DNA from: Hyphomicrobium zavarzinii ATCC 27496
GTDB taxonomy: Bacteria; Pseudomonadota; Alphaproteobacteria; Rhizobiales; Hyphomicrobiaceae
Length of the DNA: 64,000 nt
Direction: 5' to 3'
Assembly (NCBI RefSeq): GCF_000383415.1
Contig: NZ_KB911258.1
Span: 392,267-456,266 of the forward strand
Each line of letters begins with the position of its first letter. The first letter of the stretch is position 1. Positions 46,632-56,203 of the stretch are shown here, one piece after another. The notes below the pieces were generated by a model, which was given only the letters and a program-made list of their open reading frames with translations, did not search any database and was not told where the DNA came from. A program made the translations under genes and the position numbers.

Positions 46632-47912
46632 TTACGATGTGGCCTTGCCGCGCGATACGATCGCATTGAGGGTATCGGTCAGCTTACGCCGCGCGCCGAC
46701 AGGCAACGCATCGAGCGCGCGCTTGAGCGCGGTCCGGAACAGCCCGAGGTAGAGAGCCGAATAGGCCCGTCCCGTCAGCGAGAGCGGAACTGCCCAGTCG
46801 CGCACGACGACGCTGTCATCGGCCCATTCGAGCTTGTAGCCGTCGCCCGGTGCCAGAAGATCGAACACGGCGAGCCCATCCTCCAAAGCCCGCCGGATGC
46901 TGTCTTCCATCAACAGCGAGCCCGCAGCCGTCTTCTCGAATTCGAGGTCGTAGGCGATGATGTGAATGGCGGAGCGGCCCTTGCACCGCACGCCGATCTC
47001 GAACGCGACCGGATGCCCGCCGGAGTTGAGCGTGAGCACATGGCAGCCCGCCGGGCGCACGTCGGCCCGCGCGGCGTCTGCGAAGAAGCGGGCGGTCCTG
47101 GGGTCTGCGAGGGCCGGTGAAACGAGCCCGCGCTGGCTGAGCCAGAGTTGCTTCAGGCGGAACGCTTCGGCCGTGAGCGCCTCAGCTTCCGTGCCCGATG
47201 TGTACCATTGCAGCTCCGTCGCGCCGCGCTCTTCGAGCCTCCGCCGCTGGCGCTTGCGGTTGCGCCGCGCGCCGCTCGAATAGCGCTTCTCGTATTCGGC
47301 AAATGACGGTGCGCTCTTGAGATCGAGAAACGGCGCTCGAAGCTCGGTGACGACCGTGGCGCCGATTTCCTCGAGCAGCGGCGCGATCGTCGAATCCTGG
47401 CGCACTTTGCGCAATTGAAACACGCTCGCGCGGGTCTCGCGCACCACGAAAGCCCAAGCAGCCTTGAGCAGCGCGGCCTTGTCCGGAAGATCGTCGATCA
47501 GCACATCGCCGTACTGGCTGACTGGCTCGCCCATCCACGAGAGCCGCGTGATCGGTCCGATCCTCTCGGACACGAGCGGCCACACCATCACGAGGTGGCC
47601 GTCCATATGAGCGGTGACGATCGCGAGCTTGAGCCCGCGTTCCCCGGACTTCGGCAGGAAATGATTGGCCCAGTGCCAAAGCCAGTTGAAAGTCTGAAAG
47701 AGATGCGTGTCGCGCCCTGCGCGGTGGAACAGCGCATTCCAGGGAAGCTCCAGCGCGTCGAAGCCTGCGCGGGTCGTGATGAGCTCGAGCTTTGCCTGGT
47801 CCGCGCTGGATTGCACGGTGACGACGGAGCGAGGGGGCGAAAGGGGAATGCTCGGGGCTTCGCCCGGCAGGTCATGGCTTTGGCGCGCGGAGAGGGGCGC
47901 AGCGGCTGGCAT
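46632..47912 (-). CDS. CelD/BcsL-like GNAT acetyltransferase
   Basis: Protein of 426 residues of the BioF2-like/CelD acetyltransferase type, related to FemAB peptidyl transferases. The N-terminal half has WNALFHRAGRDTHLFQTFNW, and the core has GARRNRKRQRRRLEERGA and the AGSLLMEDSIRRALEDGLAV cofactor-binding region. The usual context is synthesis or modification of exopolysaccharide such as cellulose, but no such genes are adjacent. The ATG at 47912 is preferred; an in-frame TTG at 47939 is possible. Confidence 0.83.
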   Translation of the reverse strand: MPAAAPLSARQSHDLPGEAPSIPLSPPRSVVTVQSSADQAKLELITTRAGFDALELPWNALFHRAGRDTHLFQTFNWLWHWANHFLPKSGERGLKLAIVTAHMDGHLVMVWPLVSERIGPITRLSWMGEPVSQYGDVLIDDLPDKAALLKAAWAFVVRETRASVFQLRKVRQDSTIAPLLEEIGATVVTELRAPFLDLKSAPSFAEYEKRYSSGARRNRKRQRRRLEERGATELQWYTSGTEAEALTAEAFRLKQLWLSQRGLVSPALADPRTARFFADAARADVRPAGCHVLTLNSGGHPVAFEIGVRCKGRSAIHIIAYDLEFEKTAAGSLLMEDSIRRALEDGLAVFDLLAPGDGYKLEWADDSVVVRDWAVPLSLTGRAYSALYLGLFRTALKRALDALPVGARRKLTDTLNAIVSRGKATS

Positions 47913-48061
47913 GGACAACAAATCCTTTACGCAACACAAAGCGCCGTCCCGAAATGGGTACGTCGCTGGATCGGCAGAAAGGATTGCACAAAAAGAATAA
48001 TGCTTTGGTTAGAAGCGCCGCGGCCGGGCGCCTGACAGTCCCTGATCGTTTCACCGTAAAA

Positions 48062-48424
48062 CTAGGCGTGTGCGATCTCGACGAGGGCGAGAACGAACAG
48101 CAGAACGACCAGCGCTCCAAGCGCAAAGGCGCCCCGCCGCGTCTGCGCGCCTCCCCCGAAGAGAGCGGCAAGGGCAATCACGCCCGCGCTGACCACGTTG
48201 ATGACGATCAGCCCCGCAAGACCAAGCCCTCGCGATCCTTCCCAAGCGCCCTCGATGAACGTCGCCCCCGCAAGTCCGATCAGGACCGCGCCGAGCAGAC
48301 GCGGCCAGAAGCTGCTGGCCGCGGCGGGGAGCCCAAGGACTTTGATCGACGTGAGGGGAAACAGCACCAGCGCTGTTCCGCCGGCGAGCTTGAGAAGTGT
48401 TTCGAGCCAGAGAAGCTGGTGCAC
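48062..48424 (-). CDS. Small four-helix membrane protein
   Basis: Protein of 120 residues with four hydrophobic segments (about 7-28, 38-60, 66-86 and 96-116). Motifs include KLAGGTALVLFPLTSIKVLG and PRLLGAVLIGLAGATFIEG. I do not recognise a family. The GTG start has no clear ribosome binding site, so the exact start is uncertain. It is flanked by an acetyltransferase and a lipoprotein gene on the same strand. Confidence 0.6.
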   Translation of the reverse strand: MHQLLWLETLLKLAGGTALVLFPLTSIKVLGLPAAASSFWPRLLGAVLIGLAGATFIEGAWEGSRGLGLAGLIVINVVSAGVIALAALFGGGAQTRRGAFALGALVVLLFVLALVEIAHA

Positions 48425-48513
48425 AGGAGACCCATACGAAGCACAGGGGAAGGTTGGCCGCGCACGTCGCTGGGCTTCAAACCCTCAACAAGGGAAACGC
48501 GGCCGGGGAGCGC

Positions 48514-49122
48514 CTACCTGCCGGCTTTCGAGGCCTGCTTCTCCCACCAGTCGCCCGAGCCGAAATTATCGTTGGACGAACTCGAGCCGCCGTCGAACCA
48601 GCCGCTGAAAAAGCCGTCCTCGTTCTTCTTCTGCGCAATCTCGCGCTTGGGCTCATAGTCGCCGCCGAGAAGGCGGGCGAGGTCGGTCTTGATGACTTGC
48701 GTCTTTCGCTCGGAGCAGTAGTCGGCCTCACCGGCAGCGGCCTTGCTCACGCCGTTGTAGGCGACATCGTAGACCTTCTCGATGCGGGCGACCGCGTCGG
48801 GCGCTGCGCCAAGGCTCATCTCGTAGGCCATGTAGTTGGCCTTGAGCTTGGCCACGTCGAAATTATAGCCACACTTCACCGCGCGCGCAGAGACGCTGCC
48901 CACCTGGAACGCGCGAGATGTGGGATCGGAGGAGGGAACCGGCGCAACGGCCGGCGCGGCGCCAGGCTGCCCGGCTACGGGCGTGGCACCTGCCGCTGGC
49001 GGTGTCGGAGCGTTTCCGAGGATCGACGCCGTCGATAGGCCACTACCCGACGAGCAGCCCGAAAGGGCTGCGGCCAGCATCGAAATGGCCACCATCGGAC
49101 CGGAAAGTGCAGCGCGCTGCAT
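48514..49122 (-). CDS. Lipoprotein of unknown function
   Basis: Protein of 202 residues with a lipoprotein signal ending in LAAALSGC (lipobox LSGC, Cys near residue 23). A Pro/Ala-rich linker follows (about 38-65), then a helical domain with three conserved-looking segments (VKCGYNFDVAKLKANYMAYE, IEKVYDVAYNGVSKAAAG, DYCSERKTQVIKTDLARLLG). The C-terminus is low complexity, rich in Gly, Ser, Asn and Asp. No family name is known to me. GGAGGGATCCC precedes the ATG. Confidence 0.78.
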   Translation of the reverse strand: MQRAALSGPMVAISMLAAALSGCSSGSGLSTASILGNAPTPPAAGATPVAGQPGAAPAVAPVPSSDPTSRAFQVGSVSARAVKCGYNFDVAKLKANYMAYEMSLGAAPDAVARIEKVYDVAYNGVSKAAAGEADYCSERKTQVIKTDLARLLGGDYEPKREIAQKKNEDGFFSGWFDGGSSSSNDNFGSGDWWEKQASKAGR

Positions 49123-49278
49123 GGGATCCCTCCAAGCCGCCCAAAAACAACGCAGATTTGCGACGTTTTTGGGGTGAGGTCAACGTGCCGCCGCTGCAAC
49201 TCTGAGCAAAAACAGAGGCTTTTGCACTTGGAAGATGAAAAATATCGCAGCCGGGCGCTGTCGCTTGAGAACTCGGCC

Positions 49279-50454
49279 TCAGCGCATCAGCTCGCGGATG
49301 GCGGAATCGAGCCCGGAAAGGGTCATGGGATACATGCGCCCCTCCATCAGGCGATTCACTAGCCCAATGGAGGGCGTATACCCCCAGTGAGTCTCCGGAA
49401 CCGGATTGAGCCAGACGGCGTGTGTGTAAATGCCCGTCACGCGCTGCAGCCACGTCGCGCCCGCTTCCTCGTTCATGTGCTCGACAGCGCCGCCCACGTG
49501 CGTGATCTCGTAGGGGCTCATCGAGGCGTCGCCGATGAAGATCACTTTGTAGTCAGCCGGATACGTGTTGAGCACCTGCCACGTCGGCGTCGTGTCGCTC
49601 CAGCGCCGCGCGTTGTTGCGCCAGACGCTCTCATAGAGACAGTTGTGGAAGTAGTAGTACTCGAGATGCTTGAACTCGCTGCGCGCCGCGGAGAACAGCT
49701 CCTCCGCCGTCTGGATGTGCCAGTCCATCGATCCGCCGACATCGAAGAACATCAGCACCTTCACCGCATTCCGCCGCGTTGGGCGGAGCGCGAGATCGAG
49801 ATAGCCTTTGCGCGCCGTGCCGCGGACGGTCTGGTCTAAATCCAGCTCTTCGGCTGCGCCCTCCCGCGCGAAGCGGCGCAAGCGGCGCAGAGCCATCTTG
49901 ATGTTTCTCACGCCAAGCTCGACGTCGCCCGCGAGATCCTTGAATTCACGCTTGTCCCAGACCTTGATCGCGCGCCGGTGGCGGCTTTCCTTCTGCCCGA
50001 TGCGGATGCCGGCAGGATTGTAACCGTAGGCCCCGAACGGTGAGGTACCGCCCGTTCCGATCCACTTGTTACCGCCCTGGTGACGCTCCTTCTGCTCGGC
50101 GAGGCGCTGCCGCAGCGTCTCCATGATCTTTTCCCAGCCGCCGAGCTCCTCGATCTTGGCCTTCTCCTCGTCGGTGAGATAGAGGGCCGACATGGCGCGC
50201 AGCCACTCGTCCGGAACCTCGACCGTCGCGGTCTCGCTCATGAGATCGAGGCCCTTGAACACATGGCCGAACACGCCATCGAAGCGATCGAGATAACGCT
50301 CGTCCTTCACGAGCAGCGAGCGCGATAGATAATAGAAATCTTCAACGCGCTGCTGGGCTACGTCGGCATCCAGCGCTTCGAGCAGCGTCAGGTATTCTTT
50401 GAGCGTGACCGGGATCTTTGCGTCCCGGAGCTCTTTGAAAAAGGTCGCGAACAT
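49279..50454 (-). CDS. VWA-domain protein, CoxE-like
   Basis: Protein of 391 residues of the CoxE-like VWA group. The VWA domain begins at about 235 (AVKVLMFFDVGGSMDWHIQT), where the metal-ion-dependent adhesion motif would read DxSxS; here it is DVGGS, so the first Ser is Gly. The N-terminal segment (FFKELRDAKIPVTLKEYLTL) is typical. CoxE-like proteins normally work with a MoxR AAA ATPase encoded just upstream; here the upstream neighbour is a porin and no MoxR gene is adjacent. The ATG at 50454 follows GGAGGACGG. Confidence 0.87.
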   Translation of the reverse strand: MFATFFKELRDAKIPVTLKEYLTLLEALDADVAQQRVEDFYYLSRSLLVKDERYLDRFDGVFGHVFKGLDLMSETATVEVPDEWLRAMSALYLTDEEKAKIEELGGWEKIMETLRQRLAEQKERHQGGNKWIGTGGTSPFGAYGYNPAGIRIGQKESRHRRAIKVWDKREFKDLAGDVELGVRNIKMALRRLRRFAREGAAEELDLDQTVRGTARKGYLDLALRPTRRNAVKVLMFFDVGGSMDWHIQTAEELFSAARSEFKHLEYYYFHNCLYESVWRNNARRWSDTTPTWQVLNTYPADYKVIFIGDASMSPYEITHVGGAVEHMNEEAGATWLQRVTGIYTHAVWLNPVPETHWGYTPSIGLVNRLMEGRMYPMTLSGLDSAIRELMR

Positions 50455-50502
50455 CCGTCCTCCAGAGCGGGGATCATGACGGATCGACCCGCAAAGGGGC
50501 AA

Positions 50503-50538
50503 CCAAAAACGAAGAAGCCGCCCCAAAGGGCGGCTTCC
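50503..50538 (-). terminator. Terminator of the first porin gene
   Basis: On the minus strand, GAAGCCGCCC pairs with GGGCGGCTTC around a TTTG loop, followed by TTCGTTTTT. It lies about 27 bases after the stop. Confidence 0.9.
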
Positions 50539-50564
50539 CGCAAGACTACGCTTATCAGCTTCGA

Positions 50565-51785
50565 TTAGAAGTTGATGAGAGCGCCGAAGGTAACTTCGTT
50601 CATGTCTTCGTAGGCAGTACCGGTGTTGTCGTCGAACTCATAGTTGCGATACTTGAGCCAGAGCGACATAGCAGCAGCGTCGACTTCCTGGACAACGCCA
50701 AGGCCCCACCAGTTCAACTCGCGATCGGTAACGTCGCCATCGCTGGTCAGGTACTCACCGTAGAGGACCGTGGCGCCCAGGTGGTTCCAGTTGCGACGGA
50801 GACCAGCCTTGAAGTACCAGACATCGCCGTCGCCACCGAAGTCGGTGCCGTTGGCAGAGGTATCTTCAATATCACCGTAGTTGACCAAGCCGAAGAGGCC
50901 GGTGCCGATGTGCTGCACGTAGAGGCCAGCCTGCGTGTATTCACGCTCGCCAAACGTCGAGCTGACAGCGCCGGTGCTCTCAGCATAAACGACCGTTGCA
51001 GCAACCTTGAAGCCGTGCAGCTCACCTGCGTAACGCAGGCCGATATCCCAAGCGTCGTCATCGCCCCAAGAAGCCGAGGCGCTGAAGCCAGCGAACACCG
51101 GAGAGTCGTAACGAACCGAGTTCACAGGCACGCCGAAGCAGTCGCCAGGGATACATGCGCCAGTGCCACCCCAGGTAACGGGTGAGGTGCCGCCGCCAGC
51201 CGTGCGAACGTTAAAGCTCAGCACGTCGAAGGCCACCCAGTTGGCGGGAACCAGCGAACCGGAGCCGTCAACGAGAATTGCTGCGTTGTCCGAAGCCATC
51301 GACTGAAGGCCGACGCCGACCTTACCGTAGTGGTCGCTCTTGATGAACCAGTACGACTGCATCGCCTGAACGTAGTTGGCCGTTCCAGCGAAGAGGCCGG
51401 GGCCGTTCGGCTTGTTCTGGTTCGTCGTCAGAGCGTCAGAGCCATCGATTTCGATGTGCAGCACGTAACCAGCCGTCCAGCCCGGGACGATGGTTGCCTG
51501 ACCAGTGAACTTCACGTTCGAGCCGAGGGTCGAACCGAGGCCGGTAACGTAGGTGTTGCTCTCGGCGCCGTCATCCCAGTAGGTCACCTGCTCGGCAACC
51601 CAGCCAGAAACCGTCAGCGAGACCTTGCGATTGCCCTTACGAGCCGTAGTGGCTTCGAGCTCAGCGACCCGCTCTTCGAGGTCGGCGCAGCAATTGCCCC
51701 CAAGGTCAGCTGCATTTGCGCTCGTAGCGAGACCACCTGCGAGCAGGCCGGCCGCCGCCAGGGCGCTTAGGCTATATTTGTTCAT
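50565..51785 (-). CDS. Rhizobiales-type porin
   Basis: Outer-membrane beta-barrel porin of 406 residues (Porin_2 type), allowing diffusion of small solutes. It has a signal peptide (MNKYSLSALAAAGLLAGGLA, cut after ANA). The mature start has ADLGGNCCADLEERVAELEA, a short coiled coil, and the first strands KVSLTVSGWVAEQV. The barrel alternates polar and aromatic strands and ends in Phe (VTFGALINF), the usual outer-membrane insertion signal. A twin gene lies 783 bases upstream. GGAGAAGGTCT precedes the ATG. Confidence 0.95.
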   Translation of the reverse strand: MNKYSLSALAAAGLLAGGLATSANAADLGGNCCADLEERVAELEATTARKGNRKVSLTVSGWVAEQVTYWDDGAESNTYVTGLGSTLGSNVKFTGQATIVPGWTAGYVLHIEIDGSDALTTNQNKPNGPGLFAGTANYVQAMQSYWFIKSDHYGKVGVGLQSMASDNAAILVDGSGSLVPANWVAFDVLSFNVRTAGGGTSPVTWGGTGACIPGDCFGVPVNSVRYDSPVFAGFSASASWGDDDAWDIGLRYAGELHGFKVAATVVYAESTGAVSSTFGEREYTQAGLYVQHIGTGLFGLVNYGDIEDTSANGTDFGGDGDVWYFKAGLRRNWNHLGATVLYGEYLTSDGDVTDRELNWWGLGVVQEVDAAAMSLWLKYRNYEFDDNTGTAYEDMNEVTFGALINF

Positions 51786-52506
51786 AGACCTTCTCCCAAT
51801 CTGCGTTGGTAATCGAGATGGCGGACGCCCTTACTCGGAAAAATACGCAAACTAGGCCGCACTCTGCGATGTTGACGGCGCTGAAGATTCCTTCGGAACC
51901 GCCGCTGGCCCGGAGAGTCTGCGATTCTCCCCTGCGCAACAATCGAGCAATGTCGTTTTGGCCCTGACTGCTCGGCAACTGTGGCGCATGAGCCACGAAT
52001 GGATCCGCAAGGCCCGGAGTTATGGGCTGTTTCTTAGGGTGTCGGTAAGAATTGCGGATGTGGGAAGCGGTGGATCATGTGGGGATATTGGTCTGGTGTC
52101 GCGGTCCGCGATCCTTTTCAAGCGACTCGCAGCGGCCGGTTCCCTGACTAGAAGCGATTCGAGCTGCGCATATGACAGGCGGCGATTTTCTGCAGGAAGC
52201 TGTGTGAAATCGCGAATAGCCCGTTCTTGATCGGCGCCCACCATTGCCCTCGCGGTCACGGATCATCGGGCGACACGGCTGCGGCCTGAGCTGGATGGCA
52301 AACGAGTTTTCCCGCGAACCGGCCGAATTGGCAGGCAGCGGCGTCCTCGCGAAGAGGCGCGCACACTATACTTACTTATATAGGCGCCTGATACGCTCCC
52401 GCGTCTCGATATGCGGGGCGCGGTTCCAGCGTGGCGAGTCGGCCAGCCGCCTGTGAGGCACCTCTTATACGGCGTGCAGACCAGGCCTCATCGAAGTGCC
52501 GCGTCT
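51786..52506. other. Long intergenic region between the porin genes
   Basis: About 720 bases containing the promoter of the first porin and, at the far end, the terminator of the second. No reading frame of convincing quality: the longest candidates (about 51958-52230 plus and 52020-52259 minus) lack ribosome binding sites and protein-like composition. A long 5-prime leader for the porin mRNA, or a small RNA, would fit this space, but no structure is clear. Confidence 0.5.
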
Positions 52507-52540
52507 AAAAACAAAGAAGCCGCCCCGAGGGGCGGCTTCC
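52507..52540 (-). terminator. Terminator of the second porin gene
   Basis: On the minus strand, GAAGCCGCCC pairs with GGGGCGGCTTC around a short loop, followed by TTTGTTTTT. It is nearly identical to the terminator of the first porin, showing that the duplication included the 3-prime end. Confidence 0.9.
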
Positions 52541-52567
52541 TGTTTCGGTTGGCAATCTCAGCTTCGA

Positions 52568-53863
52568 TTAGAAGTTGATGAGAGCGCCGGCCTTGAAGTA
52601 CTGGATGTCCAGACCCGGGGTGCCTGCGACGCCTACGCCGCCAGCAAGACCAGGAGCTTCGACTTCCACGTTGCGGTAGCTGAGCCAGAGCGACATAGCG
52701 GCGTTGTCGATCTCCTGCACGACGCCCAAGCCCCAGAGCGTCGTGTCGCTGAAGTTGCCACCAGCCTTGACGTCGATGACGGCATCTTCGTACTCACCGT
52801 AGAGAACGGTGTGGCCGAGCGGGGTCCAGCGCTGACGCAGACCGGCCTTCACGTACCAAGTCTCGCTGTCGAGGGCTGCATCTTCGAAGTCGACGCCAGT
52901 GTAAGCGCCGTAGACGAAGAGGCCGGTCGGAACGTGCTGCAGGTAAGCGCCGACCTGCCAGCTCTGAGCGTCGCCGATGATGGAGAGCAGCGGCTGCGTC
53001 TGGCCAGGGCTGTCGGTTGCTTCGATGTAGGCGCCTGCAACAGCAAGCTTGAAGCCGCTGAACTCGCCAGCGTAACGGAGGGCGACATCCCAGAAGTCGT
53101 CCTCACCCCAAGAAGCCGAAGCCGAGAAGCCGGCGAAGGTCGGGGTGTCGTAACGAACCGAGTTGGTCGTCACGCCGTTGGAGTCGGTGAAGCCCATCAC
53201 GTCGCCGATGGTGGCGAACGCCTTGCCGGGCAGCACGCTGCCGGGAACGAAAGCGCCGTTGGCGTCGCGCAGACGGAACCCGCCGTAATCGAAGGGAACG
53301 AAGTTTGCCGGAACCAGCGAGCCCGAACCGTCGACGAGGATGGCAACGTTATCCGAAGCCTGCGACTGCAGACCGACGGAGAGCTTGCCGAGGCTCTCGC
53401 TCTTGATGAACCAGTAAGACTGGATCGCCTGAACGACGTTGGACTGGTTGCCGTTGCCGTAAGCAACGTTGGTGCCGTTGTCGGTCACCTGATCGATGCC
53501 GAGGAGGGCATCGCTGCCGTCAGCTTCGATGTGGAGCACGTAACCAGCGGTCCAGCCGGGAACGATGGTGGCCTGACCGGTGAACTTGACGTTCGTTGCG
53601 AGCGTCGAGCCGAGGCCCGTTACATAGGTGTTCGACTCGAAGTCGTCGTCCCACCACATGACCTGCTCGGCAACCCAGCCGGAGATCGTGAGAGAGACCT
53701 TGCGGTTGCCCTTGCGAGCAGTCGTGGCCTCAAGTTCGGCGATACGCTCTTCGAGGTCGGCGCAGCAGTTCCCCCCGAGATCGGCTGCGGACGCACTGGT
53801 AACGGACAGACCACCTGCAAGGAGGCCGGCCGCCGCCAGGGCGCTTAGGCTTTGCTTTTTCAT
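52568..53863 (-). CDS. Rhizobiales-type porin (paralogue)
   Basis: Porin of 431 residues, paralogous to the protein at 50565-51785 with a nearly identical N-terminal 120 residues (signal peptide MKKQSLSALAAAGLLAGGLS; ADLGGNCCADLEERIAELEA) and the same C-terminal ALINF. The two diverge mainly in the mid-barrel loops, such as GTNVAYGNGNQSNVVQAIQS here, and this copy is 25 residues longer. These are the positions expected to face the cell surface or line the pore, so the two may differ in selectivity or phage sensitivity. GGGAGAAGGTAA precedes the ATG. Confidence 0.95.
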   Translation of the reverse strand: MKKQSLSALAAAGLLAGGLSVTSASAADLGGNCCADLEERIAELEATTARKGNRKVSLTISGWVAEQVMWWDDDFESNTYVTGLGSTLATNVKFTGQATIVPGWTAGYVLHIEADGSDALLGIDQVTDNGTNVAYGNGNQSNVVQAIQSYWFIKSESLGKLSVGLQSQASDNVAILVDGSGSLVPANFVPFDYGGFRLRDANGAFVPGSVLPGKAFATIGDVMGFTDSNGVTTNSVRYDTPTFAGFSASASWGEDDFWDVALRYAGEFSGFKLAVAGAYIEATDSPGQTQPLLSIIGDAQSWQVGAYLQHVPTGLFVYGAYTGVDFEDAALDSETWYVKAGLRQRWTPLGHTVLYGEYEDAVIDVKAGGNFSDTTLWGLGVVQEIDNAAMSLWLSYRNVEVEAPGLAGGVGVAGTPGLDIQYFKAGALINF

Positions 53864-54628
53864 TTACCTTCTCCCGTCTACTAACTTCGAAACGGGCGCT
53901 TGACGCACTTTCTAATTAACGCCACGCGCTCAACAACTCGACCAGCGGCACAGATCGAATCACCGCTCAGGCCGAGATACTACGCAGATCTCTCTCGCCC
54001 AGGGAATGGAGAACATGCGCTTTCCAGTGGAATTCGGGGGGTATGTGGCGTGATTGCAACGAGGCGTGTGGCGGCGGTAACGTGTTGATATAATGGATGA
54101 ATTGCAGGCGCCATTCCGGCTTTCCCGCAATGCGTGTCCACAGGCTTACCGCCAAACGTTCCACTGTCCACACCCACCCCCGAGTGACCGGATTGGGAAG
54201 AATGTCCCTTTTGGTCGGGATGACTTTAAGTCGTGTTCAGACGTCCGCGCGGCTCTTGGCCCGTCGACATGTCCGCTCCCTCTGGGGAGGTCTTCGTTAC
54301 CCTGCTAAGTGCGCTGTACATTGAAAAAATACAAAGGCGGCCATCTTGCGACGAGTCTCACGCTCGGATATTATTGTTGCAGCGCAAAAATCCGGCCGGA
54401 CGCCATCCCTTAAAGGGGAGGGGAGAAGTGGCCAGCCGGCAAATATTGCCACAATCGGCGTTTATCAGCATCAAGCAGCGTGGGTGTCTTTCCCACGCTT
54501 TCAGAAGCCGGCTTGCCCCGTGGGGAGCATCCGATTGAAGGACCGGGTTGGCGCGGAAGTGGCGCAGATCCGGCTTGAGTTGGGCGACGCGGCAGGTCGG
54601 AGCAAGACTTCTCCGGAACGTATCATAG
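53864..54628. other. Intergenic region between divergent porin and opgG genes
   Basis: 765 bases, the second-longest gap. It should carry the promoters of the second porin (minus) and of opgG (plus). A hairpin AGCGTGGG/CCCACGCT lies at about 54478-54499. No credible gene. A-rich stretches (e.g. GAAAAAATACAAAGG near 54320) suggest promoter elements, but I cannot assign -35/-10 boxes with confidence. Confidence 0.5.
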
Positions 54629-56203
54629 ATGAGTGATGATCCTGGCATGGGCTCAGGCCCAAATCGTCGTCGGGTTCTGATCGGTGCAGGCGCGACCGCT
54701 GTGGTGGCCGCGCTGGCCGAGCATGTGCTCGGGTTGTCGCCGGCTTTCGCCGGTGCCGCCGCCGACCAGACGAACGAGTCTTTCGCCGCGGATCATGTGA
54801 GAAAGCTCGCCGAGGAGCTTTCCGCGCGTGAGTTCGTGAAGCCGCGCCTCGAACTGCCCGAGCCGTTCAACGCGCTCACCGCCGAGCAGTACCGCGATAT
54901 CCGCTTCCGCTCCGAAGCCTCCGTATGGCGCGGCGAGAACCTCGACTACGAGGTGCAGCTTCTCGCGCTTGGCTGGCTTTATGAGACGCCGGTCGAGGTG
55001 TGGATCGTCGAAGGCGGCAAAGCGCGCAGCCTCAAGGCCGACAGCGCGAGCTTCGCGATCGGCCCTTCCATCGAGAAGGCGCCCGATGCGGCGCCGTTCG
55101 GTTTCTCCGGTTTCCGCGTCTCCGGCACCCTGAACAGGGCCGATGCGCTCGACGAGTTCGTCGCGTTTCAAGGCGCAAGCTATTTCAAGGCCGTCGGCCG
55201 CGGCCAGCAGTACGGCTTGTCCGCACGCGGCCTTGCGATCAACACGGCACGCCCCGGCGGGGAAGAGTTCCCGGTTTTCCGCGCATTCTGGATCGAGAAG
55301 CCGGCGCCGGGCGCGAGCGAGATCCTGATCCACGCTTTGCTCGACAGCGAGAGCGTCGCTGGCGCCTACCGCTTCGTCATCCGGCCCGGGTCTGCCACCG
55401 TGATCGACGTGGAAGGCATCCTCTATCCGCGCCGCTCCCTCACGCATGTGGGGCTCGCACCGCTGACCAGCATGTATTTCCACGGACCCGCCCAGCGTCG
55501 CATTGACAACGACTACCGCCCCGCCGTGCACAACAGCGAGGGCCTCGCTGTGATCAACGGGCATGGCGAGCGCCTGTGGCGGCCGCTTGCCAACCCGAAG
55601 ATGCTGCAGACGAGCGCCTTCGTGGACAAAGACCTCAAGGGTTTCGGCCTCGTGCAGCGCGACCGCTCTTTCGCGGGCTACGAGGATCTCGAGGCGCGCT
55701 ACGACCGCCGCCCCTCTGCCTGGGTTGAGCCCGACGGAAGCTGGGGCGACGGCTATGTGGAGTTGATCGAGATCCCCATTGCCGAGGAGATCCACGACAA
55801 CATCGTGGCCTACTGGAAGCCCGCCAAGCCCCTCGAGCCGGGTAAGGCCTACAAGTACGGCTACCGCATGTACTGGGACAGCGCCGTGCCGGCCGTCTGG
55901 TCCGGCGCATGGACGCACCAGACTCATGTTGGTGCGACGCGGAATGCGGACACCATCTTGTTCGTTGTCGATTTTGCGGGCCCCGCCGCCAGGGATGCGA
56001 GGGAGCTGCCGGTCGCCGATCTTTTGGTTAGCGCCGGCGCCACTGCGAACCTCAGTGTACAGCGTCATCCCGAAATTTCGGGGCTGCGCGTGAAGTTCGA
56101 GCTCAATACCGCGGGAACTGAGCTTATAGAGCTGCGTTTAAGCCTCAAGCTGGCTGGCCAGTTGATATCTGAGAACTGGCTCTATCGATGGACGAGAGCA
56201 TGA
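54629..56203 (+). CDS. opgG: Periplasmic glucan biosynthesis protein OpgG/OpgD
   Basis: Protein of 524 residues of the MdoG/OpgG family, which shapes the backbone of osmoregulated periplasmic glucans. The N-terminus has a twin-arginine signal (NRRRVLIGAGATAVVAALAE), which is more typical of OpgD than OpgG, so either name could apply. The mature protein carries family segments such as LAEELSAREFVKPRLELPEP and GYVELIEIPIAEEIHDNIVA. It overlaps opgH by 16 bases, so the two are translationally coupled. Confidence 0.93.
   Translation: MSDDPGMGSGPNRRRVLIGAGATAVVAALAEHVLGLSPAFAGAAADQTNESFAADHVRKLAEELSAREFVKPRLELPEPFNALTAEQYRDIRFRSEASVWRGENLDYEVQLLALGWLYETPVEVWIVEGGKARSLKADSASFAIGPSIEKAPDAAPFGFSGFRVSGTLNRADALDEFVAFQGASYFKAVGRGQQYGLSARGLAINTARPGGEEFPVFRAFWIEKPAPGASEILIHALLDSESVAGAYRFVIRPGSATVIDVEGILYPRRSLTHVGLAPLTSMYFHGPAQRRIDNDYRPAVHNSEGLAVINGHGERLWRPLANPKMLQTSAFVDKDLKGFGLVQRDRSFAGYEDLEARYDRRPSAWVEPDGSWGDGYVELIEIPIAEEIHDNIVAYWKPAKPLEPGKAYKYGYRMYWDSAVPAVWSGAWTHQTHVGATRNADTILFVVDFAGPAARDARELPVADLLVSAGATANLSVQRHPEISGLRVKFELNTAGTELIELRLSLKLAGQLISENWLYRWTRA

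Noticed and set aside
52020-52259. A minus-strand frame of 79 residues in the porin gap.
   Set aside because: No ribosome binding site, no domain and composition typical of random GC-rich sequence.
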